A stretch of DNA of 64,000 nt from Patellaria atrata CBS 101060 (taxonomy: Eukaryota; Ascomycota; Dothideomycetes; Patellariales; Patellariaceae). Each line of letters opens with the position of its first letter. Position 1 is the stretch's first letter. Where the stretch lies: positions 667,673-731,672 of the forward strand of contig MU006101.1 of the NCBI GenBank assembly GCA_010093705.1, given 5' to 3'. Positions 11,645 through 23,000 of the stretch are shown here, piece by piece. A program made the position numbers and the translations under genes. The notes beneath the pieces are model-generated. The model worked only from the letters and a program-made list of their open reading frames with translations, was not told the DNA's origin and made no database searches.

Positions 11645-14595
11645 ATGACAACTATCTCTCTTGCCGTCGATGGCTATACATCTAAATCTTCTGCGCTCAT
11701 AACGTCTCGTTACCATAACCGCCCTCAGCCCAACTTCGATTTCGAAACCTCCCTTCATATCACAAATCTCGCTCCAGTTCTTTCCATGTCAATACCCAAA
11801 GCACCTCTAAATGAACCTAAACCGAGGGCTATGTCTTCGTCAACCGCGTATACTTCTGCCGACGACGCGGAAGAATTACGACTGCTCGATGCAACTTACG
11901 AACGAATCCGAGCGAACATCCCCGATACTCCATATATTCTGACAGTCCCAAGCTTCGAACCGAGGTATCACCACTTTTCGAGGCAGGAACAAGAACAGTG
12001 GTGTCATAATACTCCCTTCCGACCCGAAGAGGAACGGTTACAGTACATGAGCTTTCTCTTCCGCGAACACAACAGAAGCTGTTTTGTTGTCCGTACTGAA
12101 GTAGACGAGGAAAGAGACAGGCGCAAGCAATTCGGATCAGGTAGTGCCGCAGTTACTCCATCCCAAACGCCTGTTGCTAAGAAGAAAATCACGTTGAGTG
12201 ACTACAAGAACAAGCAGGCTGGTGGGCAGGCCTCAAATCTGGCTCGGAAACAGCCCACCAGCCAAAACGAAGAGAAGAAAGACACCCCGTTGGCAACAAA
12301 TGGCATCCAGGCCAGGCAGGCTCCTCCTGTGCACCCTTCTGAAAATGCGCCACCCGCCAATAACGCGATAACTCCTCCTTCTAAGAAACCTTCGTCAGTT
12401 CAACGTGCGCCACCTGTTGACACTGCTCCCCCTGTCGATAACGTGAAAATATCGAACGATGCGCGACCGGCCGAAAACACTTCATCCTCTGATAATACTC
12501 CGCCCGCTGAGAAATCACCTCCCACAGCAAAAGCACTTCCCCTTGAAAAAGCGCCACCCACTAACAAAGCGAACCCCTCCAAGGATGCCCCGCAATTAAA
12601 GAAGAGGTCAGTTCCTTATACCATGGAACTGAGCGCGTACTAATCCTACCTAGACTTCAAAAGGACACCATCGAGGTTGAAAAGCGACGCGAAGATGCTC
12701 CTCCTCCAACAAAGAAGGTTCGCACATCACAACCAGCCCTGGATACTTCAGCCCCTTCAAATCAGTCAGAGTCAACCCCGCACGGTCTCCCTCCGATTCT
12801 ATCTCCCAACATCTTACCCAATCCCCATGGCCTACCTCCTATGCTGTCGCCAAATCTTCCCGCAAGCGTTGAAGCGGAACTAGAAAGGCTAGAGAAAGAG
12901 CACAAGCGCACAAATTCGAACGGCTCCTCTCCTTCTATCGGAAAAGCATTGGCATCGGCCCGTACTTCTCTTTCATCCACCGCATCAGTTTCCAAGAACG
13001 AATCAGCAAGCCAAAAGCTACTCCATCCAGATGATAGTCTCAAAGCGCCCACACATCCCGCTAGAAATGGGACACCATCACCATCCGTCAAGAATACAGA
13101 AGTGGTTCGACAGGCTCCGCCAGAACTGAAGTCCGCTCCGGTAAATGGTGTTATCGTGAAACCATCGCCTGAAAAGCCCGAACCGAAACCTAGCTTGATC
13201 GTGAAATTCAAGTACGGCAAGAAGCGCGTGGTTGAAATTCGTAGGATTTTGATGCTTCCATCAGACTCTGAGAGGAAGAAGAAACAAGCCGATGCTGATC
13301 TGGTCCGAAAGAAGGAAAAGAAAAAGTTTGATGTGAATGAACGCAAAGAAACAGCAAAACCTGTTGACAGTATACGGAAGCTTGAATCAGCGAAACGTCC
13401 TCAAACAACTCCGGTCCCGTCCGCTGCTACCGCGAAAGGTGATGGCGCAATCAGTGAGAAGCGTCATCGCTTGGAAGAAGCATCAAACCAACCACCAAGC
13501 AAACGCCAAAAGGTTCCTGTGGATATCGACGTGAATAAGAGGGCTCATACCCCAGTTCCGCCAGCAACACCTTCTCCTGCATTATCATCAAAGTCGAGCG
13601 CACAAAAGAACAACAAGTTTTTGACACCTAGAAAGGACTTGAGAGCTGCTGCGGTTACGATGAAGCGCACTGATTCGCAAGACAGCAACTACGCAACCCC
13701 TGAGCGTGCTGGAACTCCTATGACTAACGGTAACGGACCGCCATCTGCTTCTAAGAGCAACAATCCTACCTCCGCGCCTCCTACTACGAGCTCTAGAGCT
13801 CAGGCAATCCAACAATGGATCAGCGTGTCAAAACACTATAACGATCTAGGACGGAAGTTAAAGCGTCAGCAAAATGAGCTTCAGAAAAAGGGCGATGCGA
13901 CAGATAGCGAGCGAAAGCAAGGAGTTGTTATGAGCGTCGAATGCATCCTGTAAGTGATTTTCTTTCACTAATATCAATGCTATACTGATAACATCTCCAG
14001 TGCATTTGTCCTTGCATTCTACCTCGGCGATTATAATCTACATATTCAATCCCGTCCGCTGAAGATCGAAACCACATGGCTCACTCTTATTCCTATGTGG
14101 CGCTTCTTCCGTAATATCACAGCCAACCATCCGCATCTTGAGGGTATACGTCTTCTCCTCGGAGTCGTCATCACTGATCGTATTGCTGGTGTCCTCACCA
14201 GTCAACTCTCTCATGCTACTTCGACTACGGATTCCTCTCCTGCCGAGAATCCTACAGCAAATGCATCCAGGTCAGCAGTAGCCTCAGACCTATCACGAGA
14301 CGCCGCAGAGCAGTATCGGAATCTCCAGCACTATCGTGTCGAAGCCAACATCAAGCTGCCCATCACGGAGTTGCTTGAACAGTATCCTCTGACTTGGGCA
14401 GCGCAGGCAAAACCTAAAGATGTAGAGTCAGGATGGGAGACATTGGAGCCTGCGGTAGGCAAGTTGGACGGTCCTTTCAGTCTTCCAGTCGGAGTTGGTA
14501 CTACACCAATTCAAGCGGTCAGGTTCGGAGTCAGGTTTCTCGAGGAGTGGATCAAGAATGAGGGTGTGGACTATCAGTTGCAGTTGAAGTTGTAG
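11645..14595 (+). CDS. Large unrecognised Pro/Ser-rich, probably nuclear protein
   Basis: Not recognised by name. Three exons are inferred: 11645-12606, 12654-13949 and 14001-14595, with GT-AG introns of 47 and 51 nt (branch-like TACTAAT before the first acceptor). From ATG 11645 it is 950 residues; in-frame ATGs at 11786 and 11831 are alternatives. Visible order: an N-terminal charged helix (EELRLLDATYERIRANIPDT), a low-complexity Pro/Ala/Lys region with many PPA/PPV repeats, a paired motif LPPILSPN...LPPMLSPNLPASVEAEL, a basic block (PSLIVKFKYGKKRVVEIRR), many Lys/Arg patches resembling nuclear localisation signals, and a folded, mostly helical C-terminus (WISVSKHYNDLGRKLKRQQ to the end). 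The LPPxLSP signature recurs in unnamed Pezizomycotina proteins I recall, so a conserved chromatin or transcription role is only a guess. Confidence 0.72.
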
Positions 14596-15362
14596 GGGTA
14601 GAAGCACTAACAAGGCAGGTTGGATAGATGGATGAGAAAGGCAGGTGGTGTTGATGCATGGTCCGGCGTTTTCTGTGGTATATAGATGGGTCACTGGGAT
14701 GAACGGTGCTAGGATGGGATTGATACCCGATGATTACCTTTTACCACTTTGTTTGTCACCCTTGTTTGGACGGGGGCAATTTTCTTATGGATCTGATATC
14801 ACGCTCGGTTTCTCTGAGCTCCTGGAACGGCGCATATATGATGCGTGTACGTTTCCGGCATCTACTGGACATAGCAACATGTGTCGAATCCAGGTAGACA
14901 AAATACGACACTTTGAAAGATGAATCCTACTTCGTATATATTATGATGATACCTTACCTGTAAACAGGGGTTCATTAATAAGATGATCCAGTTTCCCCTT
15001 GCCCCGCAATCATTCACATGAACTCCTTTTTAGCTTATAGTAACCTTCCCCTTAACAGAGCCGCCGAAACATGCTCAATCCATACTCTACCCATACCTTA
15101 ACTTGCATTTCAGGCATGGTTTTTCTGCACGTGAAAGGTAGGATGTTATCACCACCTGCTTGCTTCATATCATGCGCGCCATCCTCGAGACCGAAAATGC
15201 AACCCTTGCAACCCTTCACAGCCTCATGCGAGGTCCGTTCCTGTCTTTCACTAATTTCAATCCATCCTTCGCGTATTTCCAAATCCTTTTCGCGTATAAA
15301 ATAGTCTAGATAGTGTCGAAACTCGTCAAGATAAGTGTTCTATCGTCTTCAGCGTTGACAAA
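14596..15362. other. Intergenic region before the GH47 gene
   Basis: 767 bp between two plus-strand genes. It holds the 3' end of the upstream gene and the GH47 promoter. No specific element is recognised. Confidence 0.4.
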
Positions 15363-17421
15363 ATGCGCCTGTCCTTGGTTCTTGTTGCTTGTTTCGTCCA
15401 TTGTGGATTCTCTGCTGTCATTGATGCGGCTTCTTCGCGGACGCGTTTTGCATGTCGACGGGCTGAGGGAGGCCCGGATCAAGAGAAGGCAGATGCTGTA
15501 AAACAGGTGTTCCTTCATGCGTGGAATGGTTACTACGAGTATGCCTTTCCTAATGATGAGCTTAAGCCGGCAGACAATACGTTTGGGAATTCAAGGTATG
15601 CTTTCAGGGTCATCATCGTATCGCATGGGATATATACTGATTCTCCACAGAAATGGATGGGGTGCAAGTGCTGTAGATGCGCTGAGCACTGCTCTCATCA
15701 TGGAGCTTCCAGAAGTCGTTGATCAGATACTAGAACATATCGCTACGATTGACTTCAGTCACGACAAGACGGATAAGGTTACCAGTGTCTTTGAGACAAC
15801 TATTAGGTACCTTGCTGGTATGCTTTCGGGGTATGACCTTTTGAAGGGACCGTTGGCACATCTTGCGGCGAATGTTAGTACGATACTCTTATTGTCCCAA
15901 ATTACTGTCTATCACTTCCGTTCTGGTGGCGGTCCTTGGTTACTGTAGGTTAGTCATAGGGACCTGGTCTTCAACTCCGCTATAATGTACATAATGGACT
16001 AGGTTGTACAGTAAAAACATGCTGTACATGCAAATGCCTAAACCGTACATATATCTAGAGGCCTCTCTAAACTTTTCGTTGAAGTATCTACCATAAAGTG
16101 CGTAATAAGGGGTACAGCATCCGAAGACGGCAACTATGACAAGAGCGAAGATGTGGTTTTTTTTTTTTTTTCATGGATATAAGCCACTCACTATCAGCGA
16201 AACTTAAAAGAAGTCACCAGCTCATATCTTTCTCAGCCTTCCAACGTCGACGTTCTCCTCACTCAGTCCGTTAATCTCGCCAACATCCTCTCTCACGCAT
16301 TCTCCACCCCATCCGGGATCCCAAACAACGGCTTCTTCGTCAACAACCTGACCCAAACCGACGCCAACACCACCGGTCTCGCGGTCGCCGGCACCTTGAT
16401 CCTAGAATGGACCCATCTCGCCGACCTAACCGGCAACACGACCTACCACGACCTAGTCTCAAAAGCAGAATCCTACCTCCTCAACCCAACCCCAGCCCCC
16501 CCCTTCCCCGGTCTCCTCGGCTCCGACATCGCCCTATCCAACGGCTCCTTCACCAACGCCCAAGGCGGCTGGTCCGGCGGCACAGACTCCTACTACGAGT
16601 ACCTGCTCAAAATGTACATCTACTCCCCCACACGCTTCGCCGCCTACCGCACCGCCTGGGAACAAGCCGCCGACTCCTCAATCCGCCACCTAGCCTCTCA
16701 CCCCTCCTCCCGACCCTCCCTGACCTTCCTCGCCGAATTCAACGGCACAACCCCCGTGCTGAATTCCGAGCACCTAACCTGCTTCGACGGCGGGAACTTC
16801 ATCCTCGCCGGCCTCGTCCTCGCAAACGACACATACACCTCCTTCGGCCTCGATCTCGTCGACGCCTGCCACGCCACCTACACCGCCACCGCCACGGGCA
16901 TCGGACCCGAGAGTTTCGGCTGGGCCGTCGACGCCAACGCCACCGGTGTTCCCGTAAACCAGACCGATTTCTATAACGAACATGGCTTCTTCGTCAAGAA
17001 CGACGATTACATCCTCCGTCCCGAGGTGCTCGAGTCCATCTACTACGCCTACCGCGCCACGCGCGACGGCGGGTACCAGGCCTGGGTCTGGGACGCCTTC
17101 GTGGCCATCAACGGGACCACGCGCGTGGGGAGCGGGTTCAGCGGGATCGAGGACGTCAGGGTCGAGGGTGGGGGCGGGTTCACGAATATGCAGGAGAGCT
17201 TTTGGTTCGCGGAGGTGTTGAAGTATGTGTATTTGACTTTTGCGGGGGAGGCGGAGTGGCAGGTCGGCGGGGGGGGGGGGCCGGAGGGGCAGAGGGGGGG
17301 GTTTAATACTGAAGCGCATCCGTTTAGGGTTGGTGGGGGGAGTAGGTGGGTTGCTGAGAGCGTTGTGCATAAGGCTACGGGAGGGAAGGTCAGGGCTGGG
17401 TTGAGTATTGTTGTGGAGTAG
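15363..17421 (+). CDS. Secreted class I alpha-1,2-mannosidase, GH47
   Basis: Calcium-dependent inverting mannosidase that trims alpha-1,2-linked mannose from N-glycans. The hydrophobic N-terminus ([17 protein letters not shown]) is a signal peptide with no later membrane anchor, so it is probably secreted. Exons 15363-15595, 15651-15873 and 16237-17421 give 546 residues, near the usual length. Family blocks: [51 protein letters not shown] (with the acidic catalytic residue), [54 protein letters not shown] and FNTEAHPF with the Ca-binding Thr. Intron 2 is unusually long (363 nt, with a T-run). Exon 3 is conspicuously G+C-rich at third positions, unlike exons 1-2. A 12-G run at 17269-17280 codes for glycines and keeps frame. 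Confidence 0.9.
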
Positions 17422-18004
17422 TGAGGGAAGACTTTGGGGGAGGAGGGCGGTTTACTTCGTACGGTGGGTCTGATCGAAGGTGGAGGGGACTCGCGCTAGT
17501 TGTATAAGTGTCCTGGAGATATCATATGGAGACTCTATAGAATATACCACATTCATCTTTTCCTCGTCCCGAGTCTTTGAACTTGGACTAGTTCTGATAA
17601 CTAACGAGTTCCTCCTTGTCAACGACTGCGCGGAGTAGGTTGTCCTGTCTCCCTCCTAGATATTAACCGTGACGTAGAGAGATAATCACCTTCAACGTAT
17701 CCAGGCGCCTCTCCAGCACTCGCTCTTTTGCTCTCTCTGCCTCTCAGATAGTTCAAGAATCACGCTCTCAAACTCGAACTTCTAGGTACAAACCCAGAAG
17801 AATGGATTCCGGAATACGCACGTCTGGACCGTGCGGGAAGCGGAGAGAACAAAAAAAACGAATGCCAGAGAGGCGGCTGGCTGTGTCGGGAGCAAGTATC
17901 TCCAAGTTTGAAATGGATTTTGGTTGGCACCCGATACCACGTGTGATCCTCGTCCGAAGGGGCAACATATCATATAGCCCTCCCAAGCATCACTATCGGT
18001 GGCA
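17422..18004. other. Convergent intergenic region GH47/TAD3
   Basis: 583 bp between two convergent 3' ends. Nothing specific is seen. Confidence 0.4.
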
Positions 18005-19379
18005 TCAAACATTCACCCTGTTCCCTCCATCCCCATGGCCTTCACTCTCTTCGTTCGCATTCTCCTCTCTCCATGCCCAACACAACATCTTCCAGTTCAG
18101 CTCGCTCGGCCTCCAAAAAAGCCCGTAGCCCAAGCCCCCTCCCTCTCCGTCGGCGGTCATGGCACCCGTTCGCGGCATGCGAGTCCCGAAAATGCAGCGA
18201 CTGAATCTTGAGTGTAGGATCGCCATGCTGCACATGACGCACGGCTCATGCGAGACATAGATCTCGAGATCAACGCAGAGATATCCATTCGGAGTCAGAT
18301 TCTCAAGGTCAACAAAGGGAGGGTTCTCGGATGAGAGCAGAGGTATGTCGAGGAAGGGGTAGTTGATGTTCTGCGCATGGTCATGGGGCTCGGTGCTTTC
18401 TGCGAGCCGTAAGCGCTTTCGGGCGACTATCCCGATCGCTCGGAGGACGACGTGGGCCATGACGTTGCCAGTTCCGTTTCGGGAGGCGGATTGGGCCGCT
18501 TCACCGTTCTGGTCGACGTAGCGTGCGTCCCCGGCTACGGCCACGATACGTTCAGTGCCTGCTTCTAGCCGTTGGACTATCACGCAGCCGAAGGGTTCGC
18601 CATACCCTTTGTCTTTCGCTTCCGCACCTACCCGACGAGCAATTCCTAGATAGCGGGCTGCGTGAGGTTGAATTTGGGCCTGAGCACGAGATACGACAGA
18701 AGGGTGCGGACCGAAGGGGTTCGAAGACTTGTAGACGGTGGGCCAGTAAGTGCGGCTCCATACTTCTGCTTGGAGAGCTGAGGTTGGGGCGAGGGCGGGG
18801 ACAGGAATCGCCATTAGTTTGAGGGGAAATAGAGAGGTGGCGAATGGAGTGTTCTTAGAAAGAACGTCAAGTAGAGAAGACTCCTGGATAAGGGAGGTTG
18901 GCGTTATCAGGAGGATGAGGGTGGGATCTCTTGGGTTGGCCGATGGCGCGGGTGGGGAAAAACGCTCCCTAGACTGTTCGCCCAAGAGTGTAGAGGAAGT
19001 TGAGGTCTCTTCTGCGCTTTTCTGGGCTTCGAATATGGACCTTAGATGAGAAGGAAGAAAGTCCTGCTTCGCGAAACGCCGCAGATGTTGCAAGTCCACG
19101 GTGTGCTGATTCGGGATCGCATCTTTCAGGAGATTCAAGAGCGCACTTGCCGATTTGGCTGGAATTTCAACGATATATACATCGACTAAAAGATATTAGA
19201 CTGGTATGTCAATGTGGACGGACGATGGACGAACTCGTTTCATTGCTCGCTCGAACCTCCGCTTTTGTCTTCAGTGGTGTTAAGAATCCCCCCACTGGGG
19301 CACTTGATTGCTTGTAAGAGCCCGATTCTACATTATCCGTACACTCCCCCTTGATATCGGGCGCAACATTTTCGAGCAT
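18005..19379 (-). CDS. tad3: tRNA-specific adenosine deaminase subunit Tad3 (ADAT3-like)
   Basis: Non-catalytic subunit of the Tad2/Tad3 heterodimer that converts A34 to inosine in tRNA anticodons. Two exons: 19235-19379 and 18005-19185 (441 residues). The short first exon is needed because the large frame lacks a good start. It encodes MLENVAPDIKGEC... and ends LTPLKTKAEVRASNET, which fits fungal Tad3 leaders, and a 49-nt GTTCGT...TTTTAG intron joins it in frame to IDVYIVEIPAKS. The deaminase domain shows VMAHVVLRAIGI (about 245), where catalytic enzymes have H-A-E, so the proton-shuttle Glu is Val as expected for Tad3. The zinc-ligand motif HEPCVMCSMAILHSR is present (about 370). HLRRFAKQDFLP upstream is also typical. 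It converges on GH47 and diverges from the 2EXR gene. Confidence 0.9.
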
Positions 19380-19908
19380 CTAGAATAGGTGCCTGTTAGA
19401 TGGAACTGGGGTTTATTGTCCTGATACAATATGTATTGTTTTCCAAGCTGAACGATTTTGTGGTTGGACGTTATCCTTTCGAATAATAGGGGTGGTATGA
19501 ATGACTCTTTCTCTTTTGTAGTATCATATTCTGTTGAAGTTTGAAAAGTTCTCCCGTGTAAAGTAGTTTGGTGAAGGATCTGACCACTTCTCTCCCTACT
19601 CTTGCACTCGACACAAACCTTTCAATACTTTTTAGTTACAGTAAGCGCCTGCGCTCGCCAGCAGCAGAAGTAAAAAAGAATAGTTTAATAGGCTCTATGG
19701 CTCTTACAAGAAATTCTCACTTACAGTAGGTGTTTCAGAATCGCAGACGTTGCAAATTGACTCATCATCGGAGCTCGCTTCCAACTTCCCGTCTTGTCCT
19801 ACTGTCCTCATCATCCATATCAACCACCACCTCGAGGTCCGCACAACAAAATTAATATTCAAAACTTCAGAACACACCTACAACGCTCAATTTCTTCACC
19901 ATTGCACT
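19380..19908. other. Divergent intergenic region TAD3/2EXR gene
   Basis: 529 bp between divergent starts, carrying both promoters. An upstream in-frame extension of the 2EXR frame begins at 19750 but lacks a convincing start. No named element is seen. Confidence 0.4.
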
Positions 19909-20946
19909 ATGAGCTCCTCCGGATCCCGCTGTCACCTTCTCTCCCTCCCACTCGAACTCCGTCTCCACATATACGACTACGCGCTCCAAGAATCCAATTG
20001 TTTAACCATTACCACCGCTGCGGTCCCTCCAACCGCAACCCGACGAACTCTCCCGCGCCATATCCCTGGTATACCGGGCATCCACGTCCCCATAATTCGT
20101 ACCTCGTACGATCTGTCCCTTCTCTCTTTAAACCCTCTTCCCATCCCAACCGACGAGGATATAAACACACCCCAAAAGTCTTCAGCACTGCCGCTTCCAG
20201 TGCAATCAGCGCTCCTAGATACCAACCACCAGATCTATGCGGAACTATCATCACATCTGGGCTTTCTTTCCGCGCGCGATGGCAAAGAGAACAGCTCGGG
20301 ACTAGCGCTATACGTCACATACCCTTACGGCCTCATAGCCCTCAAATCGCTATATCCCCACCTCCTCTCCCAAGCCCGCCGCATATATATCTGCGGCGCC
20401 TACAGTCCGACCTGGGACGATGAAGTCCCCACGGCCGGCGACTCGGGATACTTCTCCTCTTCATCCTTCTCGTCCAACCCCGTGCTAACTCTCCCGGCAC
20501 CCCGTACAATAGAAGGCCGACACGGCCTATTGACGCGCTCGAATATCCGCCGTAGAGCACGATGTCGAGATCCCACACCCGACCCACCAGCGCTATACTC
20601 GCGCGCCACGCTGACCGCTGCGTCTGCTGCCCTCGTCTCCCTCATCCGAACGGTGCTAAGTCCGATACCGCACCCCTCCCTCGCATTCCTCGAGCTCCGC
20701 GTCTGGTTGCCAGGTAGAGGATTTTGTGCAGGTAAGCTCTGGGGCGATTCTAAGAGTCCGGTCGTGGAGATGTTGGCGAATATCTGCGGCGGCAAGATCG
20801 ATATGGAGATCTGGCATGGGCGGGATGGGAACGGGGTCAGGTTGGCTGCGAGGCCGTATCCGAAGAGGAGGGAGGTGAGTAGTGTATGGAAGAAGTTGCC
20901 GCACAGAGTGGAGGACTGGATTGTTGATGAGAAGTGGGGAAGTTGA
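19909..20946 (+). CDS. 2EXR / F-box-like domain protein
   Basis: 345 residues, no intron. The N-terminal motif LLSLPLELRLHIYDYAL (residues 8-24) is the hallmark of the fungal 2EXR / F-box-like family. The middle (ALLDTNHQIYAEL, then LALYVTYPYGLIALKSLYPH) follows the usual pattern of these proteins, which are very numerous in Pezizomycotina and mostly without assigned function. No membrane segment or signal peptide is present. The ATG at 19909 is preferred because it places the motif directly at the N-terminus; the frame is open further upstream. Third positions are C-rich through much of the gene. Role unknown; a link to ubiquitin ligase substrate choice is only a family-level guess. Confidence 0.8.
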   Translation: MSSSGSRCHLLSLPLELRLHIYDYALQESNCLTITTAAVPPTATRRTLPRHIPGIPGIHVPIIRTSYDLSLLSLNPLPIPTDEDINTPQKSSALPLPVQSALLDTNHQIYAELSSHLGFLSARDGKENSSGLALYVTYPYGLIALKSLYPHLLSQARRIYICGAYSPTWDDEVPTAGDSGYFSSSSFSSNPVLTLPAPRTIEGRHGLLTRSNIRRRARCRDPTPDPPALYSRATLTAASAALVSLIRTVLSPIPHPSLAFLELRVWLPGRGFCAGKLWGDSKSPVVEMLANICGGKIDMEIWHGRDGNGVRLAARPYPKRREVSSVWKKLPHRVEDWIVDEKWGS

Positions 20947-21337
20947 CTTGGAAGATTGTCCCAGTGGGAAGAGGGAGAGTGAAGTGGAGAGTTTCCCGGC
21001 GGGTGTGAGCGGCGTTGTATGAAAAAGGGTAGGTTTGGATTGAGAAGGTTGTTGGGTGTATGATCAGAAGAGAAGTGTTGGGCGGTAATCAGTTCGGTAA
21101 TTCCCGATACACTCTGTATTGCCTGGCTGGAAAATTGCAGTTGATATTTCCTTTTGCATCTCTAGGTGTTGGAGCGGTAGCATAGCATCATCCTCATGTG
21201 GTCGACGACACTGATCCTAACGACGATTGGTAACAATAAATTCATCCCTTTCTAGTTTATCTATTTCAGATTTATCAAAATTAAACTCTTTAATATCAAT
21301 CTATTGCGCTGGTCGTATATCTTCGTCTCCTTGAGGG
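20947..21337. other. Intergenic region between the 2EXR gene and the SINE
   Basis: 391 bp holding the 3' flank of the 2EXR gene. It is AT-rich toward the SINE, and nothing else is recognised. Confidence 0.35.
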
Positions 21338-21516
21338 AAAAAAAAACTAAAAAAACTAAAATCACAAAACAATTAGGCCCGTAGGCCTCCTTGAACCCCC
21401 GGACGGGTTTTTGCTGCCGCTGCTCCTTTGACCTGAGGTTTACCGATAAACCCGCTTGGAGGGACTCGAACCGACGGGACCGTAGTCAGACTGCCTGACC
21501 GCTCTGCCACTAGTTA
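21338..21516 (-). mobile_element. tRNA-derived SINE with split Pol III promoter and T-rich tail
   Basis: On the minus strand the 5' end reads as a tRNA-like head: an A box TGGCAGAGCGG (21499-21509) and a B box GGTTCGAGTCC (21462-21472) at normal tRNA spacing, both matching the Pol III consensus. The head does not fold as a working tRNA (the T stem does not pair). It runs into about 100 bp of unrelated G/C-rich body and ends in a T-rich tail (A-runs on the plus strand at 21338-21360). This is the standard build of a SINE, mobilised in trans by a LINE. Flanks AATATCCC-side and tail side share only weak similarity, so no target-site duplication is claimed. The parent tRNA is not assigned. No second copy occurs in the window. 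Confidence 0.68.
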
Positions 21517-21955
21517 GTTGTGGGATATTTCTTCCTCGGTTGCATATAAGGTACTGGACAGGAGCGGAAAGGGGTAATCACTTGTTGGGGGGGGGGGGGG
21601 TCCTGTAAATGATGTGAGAGATATTGCGGAATTGTCCCGGAGCTGGAGCTTCGGTGTATTAGATACGGGTTGTGCGTAATGTTTTATGGGTATTGACTCT
21701 TGAACGGTCTCCTATGGGAGAGATACGCCGTAATTACCATACAGTCAATTCATAAAAGCCCATATACCCCGGAGGCAAAATAGTAAATTATGAAATAGTG
21801 TTTCAATAATTATCTAACTATATACTAATTGTCCTTCTACTGCACTATCTTTATAGACTACAACCCATTGCGAAGCTTATGATCCACTTACAAGAATGGC
21901 GACAACCACACAATTCACCCATTTCACATCCTCTCCCTCTCATATTCGTCAATAC
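21517..21955. other. Gene-free stretch between SINE and decayed gene
   Basis: 439 bp, AT-rich, with a long run of G at about 21586-21600. No gene or further repeat is recognised. Confidence 0.4.
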
Positions 21956-23000
21956 TCACCACTCTCTCATCTCTTTCACCGCTTCAACAATCTCCTTAAT
22001 CTCCGCCGGTCCAACCCTACAGCAGCGTCCCACCCCACTCACACCCCTTCTCATCCAATCCACCGCTCTCTCAGCCAACACATTCATTTTGCCGCTCCCC
22101 TCCTTCCAGTTTCTGGCCTCCGCATCCCAAACCTCACCCGAGTTTGTGTACACAAGCACAGGTTTTGTGGATAAGTGTACCAGCTCGTCTACAGCTGCCT
22201 CAGCGGCGGAAATGGAGATGCAGTTTATGCCTACTGCGACAACCGAAGCGTGAGAGTTCAATAAAGGAATGACAGTTGTTAAAGGGGTGCCGCCCGCGAT
22301 CGCCGCGTTAGCCGGGGTCGAGCTAGGAGAGAGTGTGAAGGTGCACCAGGCGGGGGGGGATACTGGGGAATTTAGAAGTAAGAAGGGAAAGCAACACTTG
22401 AATTTCCATAAACGAGGGGATAGTTTCGAGTGCGAGGAGATCAGGAAAAGAGTAAAACAGGATAGACATGCGAATTAGATGGAAATCTTCCAGGAAACCG
22501 AAAATGTCTTCGGAAGTCAGGGACGATGGGTTTGTGTAGGATCCAGTGTACTCAGCGCCATTAGCAAGGTATGCAACGTAAGGTCCTATACTTTCTGCTA
22601 GCAGACGCCTTCATTTCTTTTCACCGTTCCCCAGTTGCTGTTCCGCAAGTGTTCTGTTCTGCGCTTCGACTTCATCCCTAGCACCTTTCGCCAATTCTAC
22701 AATTCTACGCAGCAACAGTTCCGCGGTGTATCCCCCAATGCCCTTGTACTCGACTAGCCCACGATCACTAGCTTGGTATGAGGCTGTTGTGATGACGTCG
22801 GCGCTAACTTTATAGTAGCGTCTGTGGATCGTTTTGATGGTTTCGGGATGGGTTTGGATCGCGGTTGCGAACCAGAGTGGGGTGCTGAGGTCTACTCCAG
22901 CGGCTTCAAGTTCCGTCGCAAGTCCACCATCCAGAAAAAGGGGCCCGTTGTCGCGAAGATGGGAAGATATGGGATTATACGTATTAGGAGTTGGTGGAGT
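21956..23000 (-). pseudogene. Decayed homocysteine S-methyltransferase
   Basis: Remnant of a zinc-dependent homocysteine S-methyltransferase (Mht1/Sam4/MmuM family, methionine synthesis from S-methylmethionine or SAM). Recognisable in order on the minus strand: DNGPLFLDGGLATELEAAGVD and STPLWFATAIQTHPE near 22900, ITTASYQAS, IGPYVAYLANGAEYTGSY near 22560, LLALETIPSFMEIQVL, then VVAVGINCISIS and KPVLVYTNSGEVWDA near 22150, and a C-terminal GRCCRVGPAEI. Two disruptions are plain: an in-frame TGA at 22611-22613 (one transition from CGA) and a frame change at an 8-base homopolymer at 22352-22359. No in-frame start is evident before the first block. Either a young pseudogene or, less likely, sequence errors; neighbouring genes read cleanly. 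Confidence 0.72.

Noticed and set aside
12762-13346. A 194-codon minus-strand frame
   Set aside because: Shadow of the unnamed protein's low-complexity exon.
17269-17280. A frameshift at the 12-G run in GH47
   Set aside because: The downstream FNTEAHPF motif stays in the same frame, so the run is simply glycine codons.
16407-17370. Long Arg/Pro-rich frames on both strands
   Set aside because: Shadows created by the extreme third-position G+C of GH47 exon 3.
21430-21516. A tRNA gene on the minus strand
   Set aside because: A and B boxes are good, but the T stem and anticodon stem do not pair and the body runs into a T-rich tail; a SINE explains it better.
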